The notes under the pieces are model-generated. The model was not told where the DNA came from, searched no databases, and saw only the letters and a program-made list of their open reading frames with translations. A DNA stretch of 64,000 nt. Source: Jacaranda mimosifolia (taxonomy: Eukaryota; Streptophyta; Magnoliopsida; Lamiales; Bignoniaceae). The translations under genes were made by a program, and so were the position numbers. The stretch spans positions 46,224,503 to 46,288,502 of the forward strand of contig CM032117.1 of NCBI GenBank assembly GCA_018894105.1, in the 5' to 3' direction. Of this stretch, positions 46,850 through 58,739 are shown one piece after another. Positions within the stretch are counted from its first letter, which is position 1; each line of letters opens with the position of its first letter.

Positions 46850-48674
46850 ATAAATGTTAGAGGCGATTTCAAAAAAGAAAATAAAATTGCACAAGGTGGA
46901 GGTGACTTGAAACAAGCACCTTTTACTCTAAGAGATCATAAAAGTAATAACCTAAAGAGTTTCTTGGGTATCCTACAAACTTACACAAAGTGGATCTACT
47001 ATCTAATTTGTCTCCCACTAACCGCTTGACGTAAGTGGGAGACCTTAAACTCCTAGATAAGAGTAAGAAGGTGCTTTGACATATCTCATGCAGTATTTTT
47101 GGCATCGACTTTGAGGGTACTATATTTAGTAGCATCGCCGCCATTTCTAAGGTGTATACCCAAAAGGATATGGGCACATCGATGAAGCTCAACATGGAAC
47201 GTACCATGTCTAGCAAGGTATGATTTATCCTCTCGGCTACTCCATTGTGTTGGGGTGTGCCGGGTGGACTCCATTAAGAGAGAATGTCATTCTCCTTTAG
47301 ATAATCCAAGAATCCGGTATTCAAGTATTCTTCTCCTCGATCCGATTGAAGATCTTCAATACTTAATCCGAAATGATTTTCTGCTTCATTCCTATAGTCT
47401 TTGAACATTTCAAAAAGTTTTGGACTTGTACTTCATAAGATACACATGTCCGAACTGAGTATAATCATCGATGAAGTATGAAAAGCCACCTCTCGCACTA
47501 ACTCTTAGTGGTCCACAAACATCCATATGGATCAAACCTAAAGGACTTGTGGTTCGCTTTGTTTTTCCTAAAAAATGAGCCTTGATCATTTTTTCCTTTA
47601 AACAAGATTCACAAGTAGGAAGATCCTTTATGCTATTAATGTTTAGTGCTTTGAGGGCTTCTAACTTGTTCATCCTATTTTGAAAATATGTCTTAGTGTT
47701 GTGTGCCACAACATTGCAACTTCTTGGATATCTAATTTTCTTTTACTTTGTTAAATGTACATCAATGATGGTTGAGAATCCAAAATGTATAATCCATTGT
47801 TTAATGTATTTGGAGCAATTAAAAAATCATTCTTTAACGCCTTCAAATTCCCATTAGATATAGAAAAATTAGATCCTTTATTATTCAAAATGAAAATAGC
47901 AATAATGTTCTCAACAAGGTATCGTACATAATAATAAGGGTCTAAAAAGTACGGAGTTCTCTAAGTCAAACTTATTATAGCCTTCGGCTTTGGCTGCAAC
48001 TCTTGCTTATTTGCCAAGGCGATGGATCATATCCCTATCACTTAGATTTATTTTTCTTTCTACTCTTTGTAACAAATTACGAAGATAAGAACCACATGCA
48101 ATATCATATTCCATGAGGAAGAATTTATCCTTAAATGCACTTCAATAAAGTACATACCTTATCAAGGGTTGCAAGGTATTCCTTGCAATATTGTTTCCAA
48201 TGGCCATTCTCGCCAAAGTAGAAACAAGTAATATCGACTATATCCTCTATAATCTTCTTGGCACCACTGGATGCCTTCTATGGCTGTTTTCTCTTGGAGG
48301 AAGAACTTTTCTTCCTTTTACCTCCTTTTCTAGCACCCCTAGGGCCTTTAGATTTGAAGGAGGAAGCAAGCATTAATGATATGCCATTGTTATGGTAGTC
48401 TCCGTTTAGGCTAACATTTTGGTCAATAAACTCGATGAGGATGTGAGGATCAAATCTACATAGAGATCATTGTCCATCACTACGTCCAAGTTGAAGAGCT
48501 TCTCAAGTCCAATCATCTTTTGACAATAACACATGACCCCTCATTCATCCTAGCTTGAAAAATCTCCTTGGACAACATGAATCTCTTATACCTTGTTTGC
48601 TTTACAACTTTTGTAAGCTTTAACCGAGGTATTATTCATGTGTCCTTGAGACTTTTGAAATTAATAGATGCCAT
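46850..48674 (-). pseudogene. Ty1/copia gag-pol remnant, copy A
   Basis: From 48674 downward: a gag region starting MASINFKSLK with early stops, then a zinc-knuckle-like CFYFGENGHWKQYC (second Cys replaced), a GAG-pre-integrase segment (MNKLEALKALNINSIKDL, LPTCESCLKEKM), and integrase. The integrase catalytic residues can be followed: Asp in IHMDVCGPL, Asp in LQSDRGEEYL, and Glu in NGVAERINHTL. One stop replaces a Gln between ILS and WSPPGTPQ. The copy ends within or just after the integrase (KFVGYPRNSLGYYFYD), so reverse transcriptase and RNase H are missing. It lies in direct tandem with copy B and is nonfunctional. Confidence 0.9.
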
Positions 48675-50744
48675 CATGAGACTATGGTTAGGAGGAGATG
48701 CTCAACCCTTTAACATGAACTATTCACGTGTCTATTGACCCGATCAATCCCTATGGGATTAGGAGTACCATGATATAGGACATATATCAATTTCTTGGAA
48801 TCTCAAACGATTTTGTGGTTTAGTCAATCATGGAAGTTATGATTGGTTTATTGGTTTCTAAAATAATGCTTAGTGGACATATATCTATTCTTTTGATTTC
48901 ACAAATCATCAAAGGCAAAAAAGAGAATATAAGCATGTGATTGAATATTGATATTGAAAACATTTTGATGGATTTTCAAGCATGTTTTTCTCCCACTATT
49001 TTATCAAATTCCTCACCCATTTAATGAATTCAGGAAATCTCATTTCCTAGTGAGAATCAAGGCCCTAAGGACTTTTAGTGGACCCACAACTCGTGTGCCA
49101 TCCACAAACAATCAAAAGGTAAGAAACTTTTGCTAATTGCATCTCTATGCAACTCTTGATATATTTTGCCTCACTTTTCATATAGACCTAGAACTCGTGT
49201 GCCATATACACTACTAGGTGTCAAGTCGGACCTACCAATCAAGTTTTGATTCGAAACCTCACTATGCCATCCCACGACTCGTGTGCTAATGCATATGAAG
49301 CATCATATCAAAGGTACATCGTATGCTAAGCATATGATCACAACTTTATACTATAAGTGTGACCCACGACTCATGTGCCATCATCCTGTCACATACTATT
49401 GGTAGAAATCATGAATTACTTAAAACTCCTTTTAATTTGTACCCGTTTTGACTTAATATTAGGAAGCACTTAGACTCCTCTAAGTGGAGGGACTTTCTTA
49501 TTTGCAAAGATCTCATCAATTTTATCTTCTCTTATTTAGGTTTTCTATATCCTAACCATGCATCTCATACATCAATAGGATAAAGAAAGCATAAATAAGT
49601 AAATACGCCTAGCATGCTCCTAAGGTGGGATGACCATGAGCCTTAACCAAGTAGTGCACTTAGAGCCATATGTCTAAATGCACTACTTAGTTGATTTTAA
49701 GTGGGTTGATTAAATCTAACTACTACATAAATGTATCCCATACATTCATGGGTCTTCATGCCTCCAATGGTTTTCTCGTCTCCTTGCAACTATTACATGA
49801 GAAAAGAAATCCTCTGTCTTGGTGATTATACTCTCAGAACATTTATAAGATAGAAATTAAGAGGCATGCAAACCCCAATTTAATACAACCCTTTTCAACA
49901 ACTTGAAACAAATAAAATCAATATTAAAGGCTCATGTTCATCCCCATTCATTCATCATCCATTCAACCATTAAATGAACAACAAATAAGAATTGACATTC
50001 AATTCAACAAATTAAATGCTTATCTTATAAATAATTAATTAACTAGCAAACATAAGCATAATAATTATGCATCTCATTTTTGCACAAAATTGAAGACTAA
50101 CTTGAACAAGACTTTAAAAGCATGCAAAAATGTCCAACATTGCTATGAACACATACACAATATTTGTGCATCAAAATAAGAATGAAAATAATCAAGTTTG
50201 TAGCCCAAATATACCAAAATAGCATAAAAATGGGTTCTAGGGTGACCTTGGGCGGGCCGCTACCCAACCAGCCGGCCGGGCACGCAGCGGGCATGCCCAG
50301 GCACGCCCATGGCCATGCCTAGCTGCTGCCAGGCAGCGTGACAACCCTACCACAAGTTGCATCAATCAATTGTTTAAGCACTGTTTTGTATTTTTGCCAC
50401 TCTAAACCATATGGACACCTTTATAATATCATTTCATACAAATTTTGGCAAATTTTCAGATTATAAACACCTTTAAAAATTGGAAATTAAAGTGCTCAAA
50501 CATGCTTAAAAAATCAAGTGCAAGTAAGAATTGACATTCTTCAAAATTTCTAATCAAACTCCAATCCAATTGGATCCAAAAATGACAAAAACACGTTAAG
50601 GCCAAATTAAACATCCTATATCAACATATAACATAAATCAATGCTAAATCAACATTTAACATTAACATATGTGAATTAAAATCATATTAAAATATGAATC
50701 AACACTTAAAACACATGTTAGCATATTTCAATTCATCAACACAG
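48675..50744 (-). mobile_element. Copia 5' leader region, copy A
   Basis: About 2.07 kb that aligns with 53309-55370 of copy B at high similarity. It has no open frame. It contains four spaced copies of CCCACGACTCGTGTGCCAT-like sequence (49083-49385) and a GC-rich stretch (about 50245-50350) that is partly deleted in copy B. It stops abruptly at TTCATCAACAC (about 50741), where copy B continues to its primer-binding site. Confidence 0.85.
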
Positions 50745-50786
50745 CTTACATGCTAATCTAATTAGTTGCGGGGCACTATTCCAACA
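50745..50786 (-). mobile_element. LTR stub, about 42 bp, between the copia copies
   Basis: The minus strand reads TGTTGGAATAGTGCCCCGCA... and matches the first roughly 42 bases of the complete LTR ending at 57722 (TGTTGGAATAGTGTTGCGCA...). It is all that is left of the 3' LTR of copy B and the 5' LTR of copy A. Confidence 0.85.
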
Positions 50787-50802
50787 ATCTCTCACTTTTC
50801 CT
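50787..50802 (-). other. Polypurine tract of copia copy B
   Basis: AGGAAAAGTGAGAGAT on the minus strand, directly before the LTR stub; the expected position and composition of the plus-strand primer. Confidence 0.65.
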
Positions 50803-53308
50803 AAAGCCAATTTCCCATAGTCTTAAGACCCATCTTCTCAAGATGTCCTTCAAAGACCTTTTGCATTTAGGGTTTTAGACAATAGTTATGCTATATTCTC
50901 TTCTGAGATAACTTTATCTACTCAATTGTTGCCTCTATCAATAGATCTCATAAATCAAATGATGACACATTTACTTGTGTTTGATCATTGATGAGATCTT
51001 GGCTTAAGTCCTAAGTTGTCTTCAAAAGACAACCATAGGTGCTTGCATGCTAGGCACTACATCTAACTTTTGGATAGAGTTTTCCATCCAAACACCTTCC
51101 TTTGCAGCTTCCAAAGCTGCAATATATTCCACCTTAGTGGTAAAATCAGCCGTGGTGTCTTGTTTGGAACTTTTCCAACTCACCACCCCACAATTAAGGT
51201 AAAATATAAATCATGAAGTGGATTTTAGGTCATCTACATCGAATTGGAAACTAGAATCCGAAAACCCCTCGAGTTTCAATTATCCATTGTCGTAAAATGA
51301 ATCCTTAGTTCTTCTCAAGTACATAAGGATTGCTTTTACGACTTTCCAGTGACAATCACTAGGGTCGTATTGATAGCGGCTCACAATACTTAGAGCGTGT
51401 ACTATATCCAGCCTTGTACATTGAACGACATACAATATGTTCCCTATAGCGGACGCTTAAGGTATATGGGGCATTCTTTCTCTCTTATCATCAGTCCTAG
51501 GGGGCTATAGACTTGGTGAGGCGAAGACCATGTCCCATCGTGATGAATCCCTTCTTGGATTCCTCCATACTAAACCTCTTTAGTATCTTGTGTATCCCAC
51601 AAACTTGCACAAGGTGGATCTACTATCCAACTTGTCTCCCACTAATAGCTTGGCGTAAGTGGGAGTCCCCTAAACTTTTAGATAAGAGTAATAAGATACT
51701 TTGCCATACCGCATCTCATACAATATTTTTGGCATCGACTTGAGGGTACTATATTTAGTAGCCTCACCATCATTTTTAAAGCATATCCCCAAAAGGATAT
51801 AGGTACATCAATGAAACTTATTATGGAACGTAGCATGTCCAACAAGGTACGATTTCTCCTCCGGCTACTCCATTGTGTTGTGGTGTTTTGGGTGGAGTCC
51901 ATTGAGAGAGAATCATATTCTCTTTTAGATAATCCAATAATTCGATACTCAAGTATTTTCCTCCTCGATCCGATCGAAGAGTTTTAATACTTACTCCCAA
52001 TTGCTTTTCTACTTCATTCTTACACTCTTTGAACGTTTCAAGAAGCTTTAGACTTGTACTTCATAAGATACACATGTCCAAACTGAGTATGATCATCGGT
52101 GAAGGTGACGAAGTATGAAAAGCAACCTCTCGCACTAACTTTTAGTGGTTCACAAACATCCATACGGATCAAATCTAAAGAACTTGTGGTTTGCTCCGTT
52201 TTTCCTACGAAAGGAGCCTTGATCATTTTTCCTTTTAAACAAGATTCACAAGTAGGAAGATCCTCTATACCACTAACATTTAGTGCTTTGAGGGCTTCTA
52301 ACTTGTTCATCCTATTTTAGAAATAAGTCCAAGTGTTGCATACCACAACATGGTATCTTCTTGGATATCTAATCTCCTTTTACTTTGTTGAACATGCATC
52401 AATGATGGTTGAGAATCTAAAAATATTTAATCCATTATTTAATGTCCCTGGAGCAATTAAAGAACCATTCTTTAGTGTCTTCAAATTCCCATTAGATATA
52501 GAAAAATCAAATCCTTCATTTTTCAAAATGGGAATAGAAATAATGTTCTCTACAAGATATGGTACATAATAACAAGGGTCCAATACAAGTATGGAGTTCC
52601 CTAAGTCACACTTATTATATGCCTTCACCTTTGGCCACAACTCTTGTTCCTTTGCCAAGGCGGTGGATCATATCCCCATAACTTAGATTTATTTTTCTTC
52701 TTTGTAACAAATTACGAAGATAAGATCCACACGCAATATCATATATGCATGAGGAAGACTTTATCCTTAAATGCACTTCAATAAAGTACATACCTTTCTC
52801 AGCAAGGTATTCCTTGCATTATTGTTTCCAATGGCCTTTCTTGCCAAAGTAGAAACAAGTAATGTTGACTATATCCTCTATTCTTGACTCCACCAGATGC
52901 CTTCAATGGTTGCTTTCTGTTGGAGGAAGAACTTTTCTTCCTTTTACCTCCCTTTCTAGCACCCTTAGGGTCCTTAAACTTGGAGGGGGAACCAAGCATT
53001 AATGGTTTGCCTTTATCATGGTAGTCTCTATCTAGACAAACATTTTGGTCAATTAAACTTGGTGAGGATGTGAGGATCAAATCCTCATAGAGATCATTGT
53101 CTATCACTACGTCCAATTTGAAGAGCTTCCCAAGTCCAATCATCTTTAGACCGTAGTCGAGAACACCTGACCTCTCATTCATCCTAGCTTGAAAAATCTC
53201 CTTAGACAACATGAATCTATCATACCTTGTTTGCTTTACAACTTTTGTTAGCTTTAATCGAGGTATTATTTATGTGCCCTTGAGACTTTTGAAGTTAATA
53301 GATGCCAT
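50803..53308 (-). pseudogene. Ty1/copia gag-pol pseudogene, copy B (reverse transcriptase deleted)
   Basis: From 53308 downward: gag with LSKEIFQARMNERSG and LKMIGLGKLFKLDVVIDN, a zinc-knuckle-like CFYFGKKGHWKQ (followed by a stop), a protease-adjacent segment, GAG-pre-integrase (MNKLEALKALNVSGIEDL), and integrase (RMDVCEPL; NRTLLDMLRSI). The sequence then passes from GDKLDSRSTLCKFVGY almost directly into the end of reverse transcriptase (IGNILYVVQCTRLDIVHAL) and RNase H (DSSFQFDVDDLKSTS, stop, FIFYLNCGVVSWKSSKQDTT, KVEYIAALEAAKEGVWMEN). Most of the reverse transcriptase is therefore deleted. Stops in gag and RNase H also rule out function. About 2.5 kb instead of roughly 4 kb. Confidence 0.9.
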
Positions 53309-55491
53309 TATGAGACTATGGTTAGGAGGAGATCCCCAACCCTTTAACAAGAACTATTCATGTGTCTCTTGACCCGCATCAATCCCTATAGGATTAAAAG
53401 CACCATGATATAGGACATATATCTATTTCTTGGAATCTCTAACGATTTTGTGGTTTAGTCAATCGTAGAAGTTAGGCCTGGTTGGTTTATTGGTTTCTAA
53501 AATAATGCTTAGTAGATATATAGTCATTCTTGAGATTTCACAAATCATCAAAGGCAAAAAAGAGAATATAAGCATGTAATTGAATATTGATACTAAAGAT
53601 ATGTTTATGGACTTTCAATCATATTTTTATCCCACTATTTTATCAAATTCCTCACCCCCTTAAGGAATTCGGGAAATCTCTTTTCCTAGTGAGAATCAAG
53701 GCCCTAAGGACTTGTAGTGGACCCACGACTCGTTTGCCATCCACAAACGATCTAAAGGTAAGCAACTTTTGCTAATTGCATTTTTATGCAACCCTTGATA
53801 TATTTTGCCTCACTTTTCATGTAGACCCATGATTTGTGTACCATATACACTACTAGGTGTTAAATCCTACCTACCAATCAAGCTTTGATTCGAAACCACA
53901 GTATGCCATCTAATGACTCATGTGCCAATGCATAGGAAACGTCAAATTAAAGGTGCATCATATGCTAAGTATATGATCACAACTTTCTACCATAAGTGTG
54001 ACCCACGACTCGTGTGCCATCACAAAAAGATAGTAGCATCGTCATGTCACATACTATTGGTAGAAGGCATGGATTAATTAAAATTCCTTTTAATTTGTAA
54101 CCATATTGACTTAATATTAGGAAGCACTTAGACTCCTCTAAGTGGAGGGATTTTCTTGCTTGCAAAGATCTCATCAATTTTATTCTCTCTTATTTAGGTT
54201 TTCTATATCCTAACCATGCATCTCATACATCAATAGGATAAAAAAAGAATAAATAAGTAAATGCGCCTAGCATGCTTCTAGGGTGGGATGATCATGAGCC
54301 TTAACCAAGTAGTGCACTTAGAGCTATAGGTGCACTACTTAGTTAATTTTAAGTAGGTTGATTAAATTTAGCTATTACATAAATGTATCCCATACATTCA
54401 AGGGTCTTTATGCCTCCACTGGTCTTCTTGTTACCTTGCAACAATTACATGAGAAAAGAAATCCTCACTCCTAGTGATTCTACTCTCATAACATTTACAA
54501 GATAGAAATTAAGAGGTATGCAAACCCCAATTTAATACAACCCTTTTCAACAACTTGAAACAAATAAAATCAATGTTAAAGGCTCATGTTCATCCCTATT
54601 CATTCATTATCCATTCAACAATTAAATGAATAATAAATAAGAATTGGCATTCAATTCAACAAATTAAATGCTTATCTCATAAACAATTAATTAACTAGCA
54701 AAAACAAGCATAACAATTATGCATCTCCTTTTTGCATAGAATAGAAGACTAACTTGAACAAGACTTTAAAAGCATGCAAAAATGTCCAACATTGCTATGA
54801 ACACATACACAACATTTGTCCATTCAAATAAGGATGAAATAAGCAAGTTTGATAGGCCAAAACACCAAAATAGCACATAAACGGGTTCTAGGGTGACCTT
54901 GGGGGGCTGCTACCCAATTGGCCAGCTAGGCATGCCCATGGCCGTGCCTAGCTGCTGCCTGGCAGCGTGGCAGCCCTGCCACAAGTTGCACCAACCAACC
55001 GTTTAAGCACCATTTTGTATTTTTGCCATTCCAAACCATATGGACACCTCCATAACATCATTTGATACAAAATTTGACAAATTTTCAAATTATAAACACC
55101 TTTAAAAACTGGAAATTAAAGTGCTCAAACATGCTTAAAAAATCAAGTGCAAGTAAGAATCAATATTCTTCAAAATCTCCAATCAAACTGCAATCCAATT
55201 GGATCCAAAAATGACCAAAACACTTTAAGGTTAAATTAAACATGCTATATCAACATATAACATAAATCAATGCTAAATCAACATATAACATTAACATCTA
55301 TGAAATAAAATCATACTAACATATGAATCAACACTTAAAACACATGTTAGCATATTTCAATTCATCAACAAAGGAGCCACAAGAAACATCAACCAAACAC
55401 TCAAATCCATGGATTGAATCAAGTATTTGGTGATCTAAATCAATTCATCACATGAATCAATCAAACAAAATTCAAATTAAAGCATGAATTA
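53309..55491 (-). mobile_element. Copia 5' leader region, copy B
   Basis: Noncoding DNA between gag and the primer-binding site, aligned with copy A at 48675-50744. It retains the repeated GACCCACGACTCGTGTGCCAT motif in four versions (53729-54020). The last 120 bp (55370-55491) have no counterpart in copy A. Confidence 0.85.
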
Positions 55492-55504
55492 GGCTCTGAT
55501 ACCA
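55492..55504 (-). other. Primer-binding site, initiator tRNA-Met
   Basis: The minus strand reads TGGTATCAGAGCC, an exact match to the standard plant initiator-Met primer site, two bases after the LTR end. Confidence 0.92.
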
Positions 55505-55506
55505 CT

Positions 55507-57722
55507 TGAGTAAGGAGTAGCTGAAGGACCCAATAATAAAACCAAAATTAGGCTAAATTAACTTGTCTACTCCATATCCTAAGGATCTAATCATGCTATT
55601 AAATGGATTTAAAGGCAGAAAACTAACCTTGAATGCTTAATCCAAGAAAGATGAGGATGACAAGTATGAACTTTTCAAAACTGTCAATCTGCGCACAATA
55701 GGGAAACGCCCATTGACCAAGAAAATTAACTCCAAATTGGATGAAATTTGGACAGCAATACCTCAACACACTTGAGAGTCTCCATCTAGGCTTTCAGCCA
55801 AATCCAAGCATGACAAGGCCTCTAAATCAGCCTCCAAAGTTACTGCACTGCAGTAGATTTTCAAGAAAGCTCCCCAAGTGTGAAGCCTCTAATGTTATGA
55901 TCTACACACCTAAGGAAATCTCCAATCTACCTCTATTCAGCTAGATCACTAGAGGGAGAGGCCGAAAATGTGGAGAGAAATTGTAAGGATTGTGTGAAAC
56001 TTCAACATATGAGTGGATCACACTTTTTGAAGGGAAAAATGGAATCTAGCAACTTGCTTGCATTCTTCTCATATGGCCGCCCACCGCTCCTCTATTTATA
56101 GAATTGGAGGTGTGATGCAAGTTGGCATCACACCCTCCATGAGGTGGTGTGCCAAGTGGACAATCCACTTGTATGTGAAACGTGTATTTCACTTGCATTT
56201 GGATTTAATTTGACTTTACATTTCATATCATGAAATGTCGTTCAAATTAATTCCAAATTAATCTCAAATGAACTTTTTCATTTGAATTTTCCTCCAAAAT
56301 TAATAATCCTCATATTGATTCAATTAACTCTTTAATTTAATTAATCAACTTGACTTTACTCCTTAAGTCATCTAACTTAACTCTTTAAGTTAGAAAGTGT
56401 CAACTTAACTCTTTAGGTTGACTAATTAATAGTCATATGACACCAATTAAATTAACTTCGTAATTTAATTGGTCTACTTTAACTCCTTAAATTATTTTGA
56501 CTTATTTAACAATTAAATTAATCAAACCAAAATGACTAAAAAAATATAATCAACCGATTTTCTCCACTAAACGGTCCAGGCAAAATTTCTAACTCAGAAA
56601 AATTTTCCCATCAAGTAGAACTTCCTTTAAGCTTTTGTGTGTGACCCATTAGATTCTCCCATTCATTGAACATGGGCTCACAACTCTTGTGATATTTTGA
56701 ATATTGAAATATTCACATTAGTTTAAACTCCTTTAAACTAATAACTCTTTCAATTAATCTTTATTAATTAAAGAGTACCCAATCTCCATGGTTGATGTCT
56801 AGCCTCAACCCCATGGAGCCCAACTAATTGGTCAAAATGAATATGCTCTTGGTGAAGCATTCTAGCTCTGCGCTTACCATGCAAATATGGTCCTTTTGTT
56901 TCCTATCTCCCGAAAGAAACCTAGGGCAAGATATTTATCAACTCCCTAATAGCCTCGATAACTATGTTTCTATTCCCAATGTTGGATTCCTCTTTATAAC
57001 CTCATCTTTGGAAAACTCTTTTTCCAAATTGTCATACTACCTAGGCCAAGGATTTCTTGGAATCGATTATTATAAAATATATAGGAGATGCACTCGCCTT
57101 TCACAACAATGAGGAGATAGATCCCATCTTCGATCTCACAAATCTCCATATCTAAGTAGCTCATACCTAATCTCAACTCGGAAGACCGACCAAGTCGTCA
57201 AGAAAAACTTAAAGTATAGGGACGTAAACATAAGGTTATCATGGATCCCCAAGTCAAAGGACTAATTATATGCACTAGCGTAAGTTGGAGAACTTGCCAC
57301 TTCGGCTATCTAGTAGGTTCTCTAGGCGGGCCTTTAGTGAACTTGTTCTCTAACAAAAACCCACTAATAGGCACCCATGTCTAACATGGATTGCTCATTA
57401 AACGGAGCAATATCCAACTTCTTAGATTTATGCATTGTTAGTGCAAGTTTATTCAAACCTAAGATACCTTATTTCATAAGATTCTATGACTTGGAATGTT
57501 TTAAAATTACGACTGTGTAAGACTTGTTTCATGATCACCATCCAGTATGTGACCAAGTCCCATAGTCTTGTGTGATCTAGGGGCTTCAACCAAATTCCAG
57601 TGAAGTAAAATGAGAATAAGATGAATATGGCCATTTAATATGAATATCATTCAATCAAGATTGTATCATAAGTGAAATAGTTTACATTCCAATTTAATTG
57701 GTTGCGCAACACTATTCCAACA
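55507..57722 (-). mobile_element. Complete 5' LTR of copia copy B
   Basis: On the minus strand it starts TGTTGGAATAGTGTTGCGC and ends CTCCTTACTCA (TG...CA), followed by AG and the primer-binding site. At 2,216 bp it is long for a copia LTR. A TATA box CTATAAATAGAGG on the minus strand near 56091 supports the orientation. It abuts the duplicated segment copy 2; the adjacent five bases AAAGT (57723-57727) would be the target duplication, but the other end of the original element is lost. Open frames inside (for example 55741-55944, 56828-57112) are LTR sequence. Confidence 0.87.
56091..56104 (-). promoter_or_regulatory. Copia LTR TATA box (minus strand)
   Basis: TCTATAAATAGAGG on the minus strand, well inside the LTR with about 590 bp of R/U5 after it. 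A strong TATA match. Confidence 0.65.
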
Positions 57723-58299
57723 AAAGTAGGGTTTCATGACTTGAAGATTAAGTCTCTTTGAGCTTGAATACCACTTGATGTGGGCTTAATTTACTAATGA
57801 GCATAAGTTTAGATATGTTTTGGCCCAACTATATGATCCAAAAATAAATGAGAGCTTGATTATTCATGTTAGATCGATCCATTCTATGAAGTCTAAGTTT
57901 ATTATAGATTTTATGTTGGGATACAAATTAATAGCCAGTTTATTTGGGTTATTAAATGGCAATTTATTCCAATGCAATTTTAATGTCAACAATGCTCCAC
58001 TTCAAGGCTTGACGATCAACATAATATAACAAGAGACGAGTTTGAAGTATTTATTTATTATTATTTTTCTTTATCTTTTTTTACTTGAATCTTCATAAAT
58101 GAAATAAACTCATTGTGATATCTTCATGTTCAAAAGTCAAAGCCTTCAACTTCAAACAAGTTAGCGGCTTTTCATTCATAAATTGTCATTTTCAAGTGAA
58201 ACAATGTGCTTGCTCATGTAATGAAGATGTAACAAAATCAAGCTTCATAAGTTAATTCTGGTGGTCAAGCTTGACAACAACAATTTAATGTTTGTAGTC
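57723..58299. repeat. Duplicated segment, copy 2 (empty Harbinger site)
   Basis: Homologous to 35849-35900 joined to 43191-43711. It runs uninterrupted across the position where copy 1 carries the Harbinger element. It is bounded on the left by the copia LTR and on the right by a CACTA terminus. Confidence 0.9.
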
Positions 58300-58700
58300 C
58301 ACTACAATAATTTGCACTTCACGTAACAAAAACTTTGGCAACAAAGGTAAAATTCGTTACAAATATTAGATATATAGTAACAAAATTGATTTTTTGTTAC
58401 AAATAAAATTTTCTTGAGTAACTAAGTAAAAGTCTTGTTACCTTTAACTCAAATTTGTTACTTTAAATTTTGCACGTTTGTAACTAAATAATAATTCATT
58501 ATGAAAAATGTTATTTTGTTACATATAACATTTTCTATCATATAAGAAGATATATTTGTAACAAAATTTGGCACCTTTTGTAACAAAGAAATATTTGTTA
58601 CAAATAAAATATATTGTACCAAAGTTTGTAGTTACTAAACTTCAATTAATTTCCCTCCAAACTTCATTCCCTCCAAATATCAATTGTACACATATGGTAA
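58300..58700 (+). mobile_element. Left end of a CACTA element with TTTGTTAC repeats
   Basis: CACTACAATAATTTGC begins exactly where homology to the duplicated segment stops. GTAACAAA / TTTGTTAC motifs recur in both orientations for about 400 bp, as expected for CACTA subterminal repeats. No matching right terminus was found downstream, so the element is probably truncated or its far end is unrecognisable. Confidence 0.7.
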
Positions 58701-58739
58701 CAATGATTTTCGTTACTAATTATAAATGGATATTAAATT

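Noticed and set aside
49083..49400. Regularly spaced 19-bp words in the copia leader as a CRISPR-like array
   Set aside because: Spacing is irregular, the words are degenerate, and the context is a plant retroelement leader.
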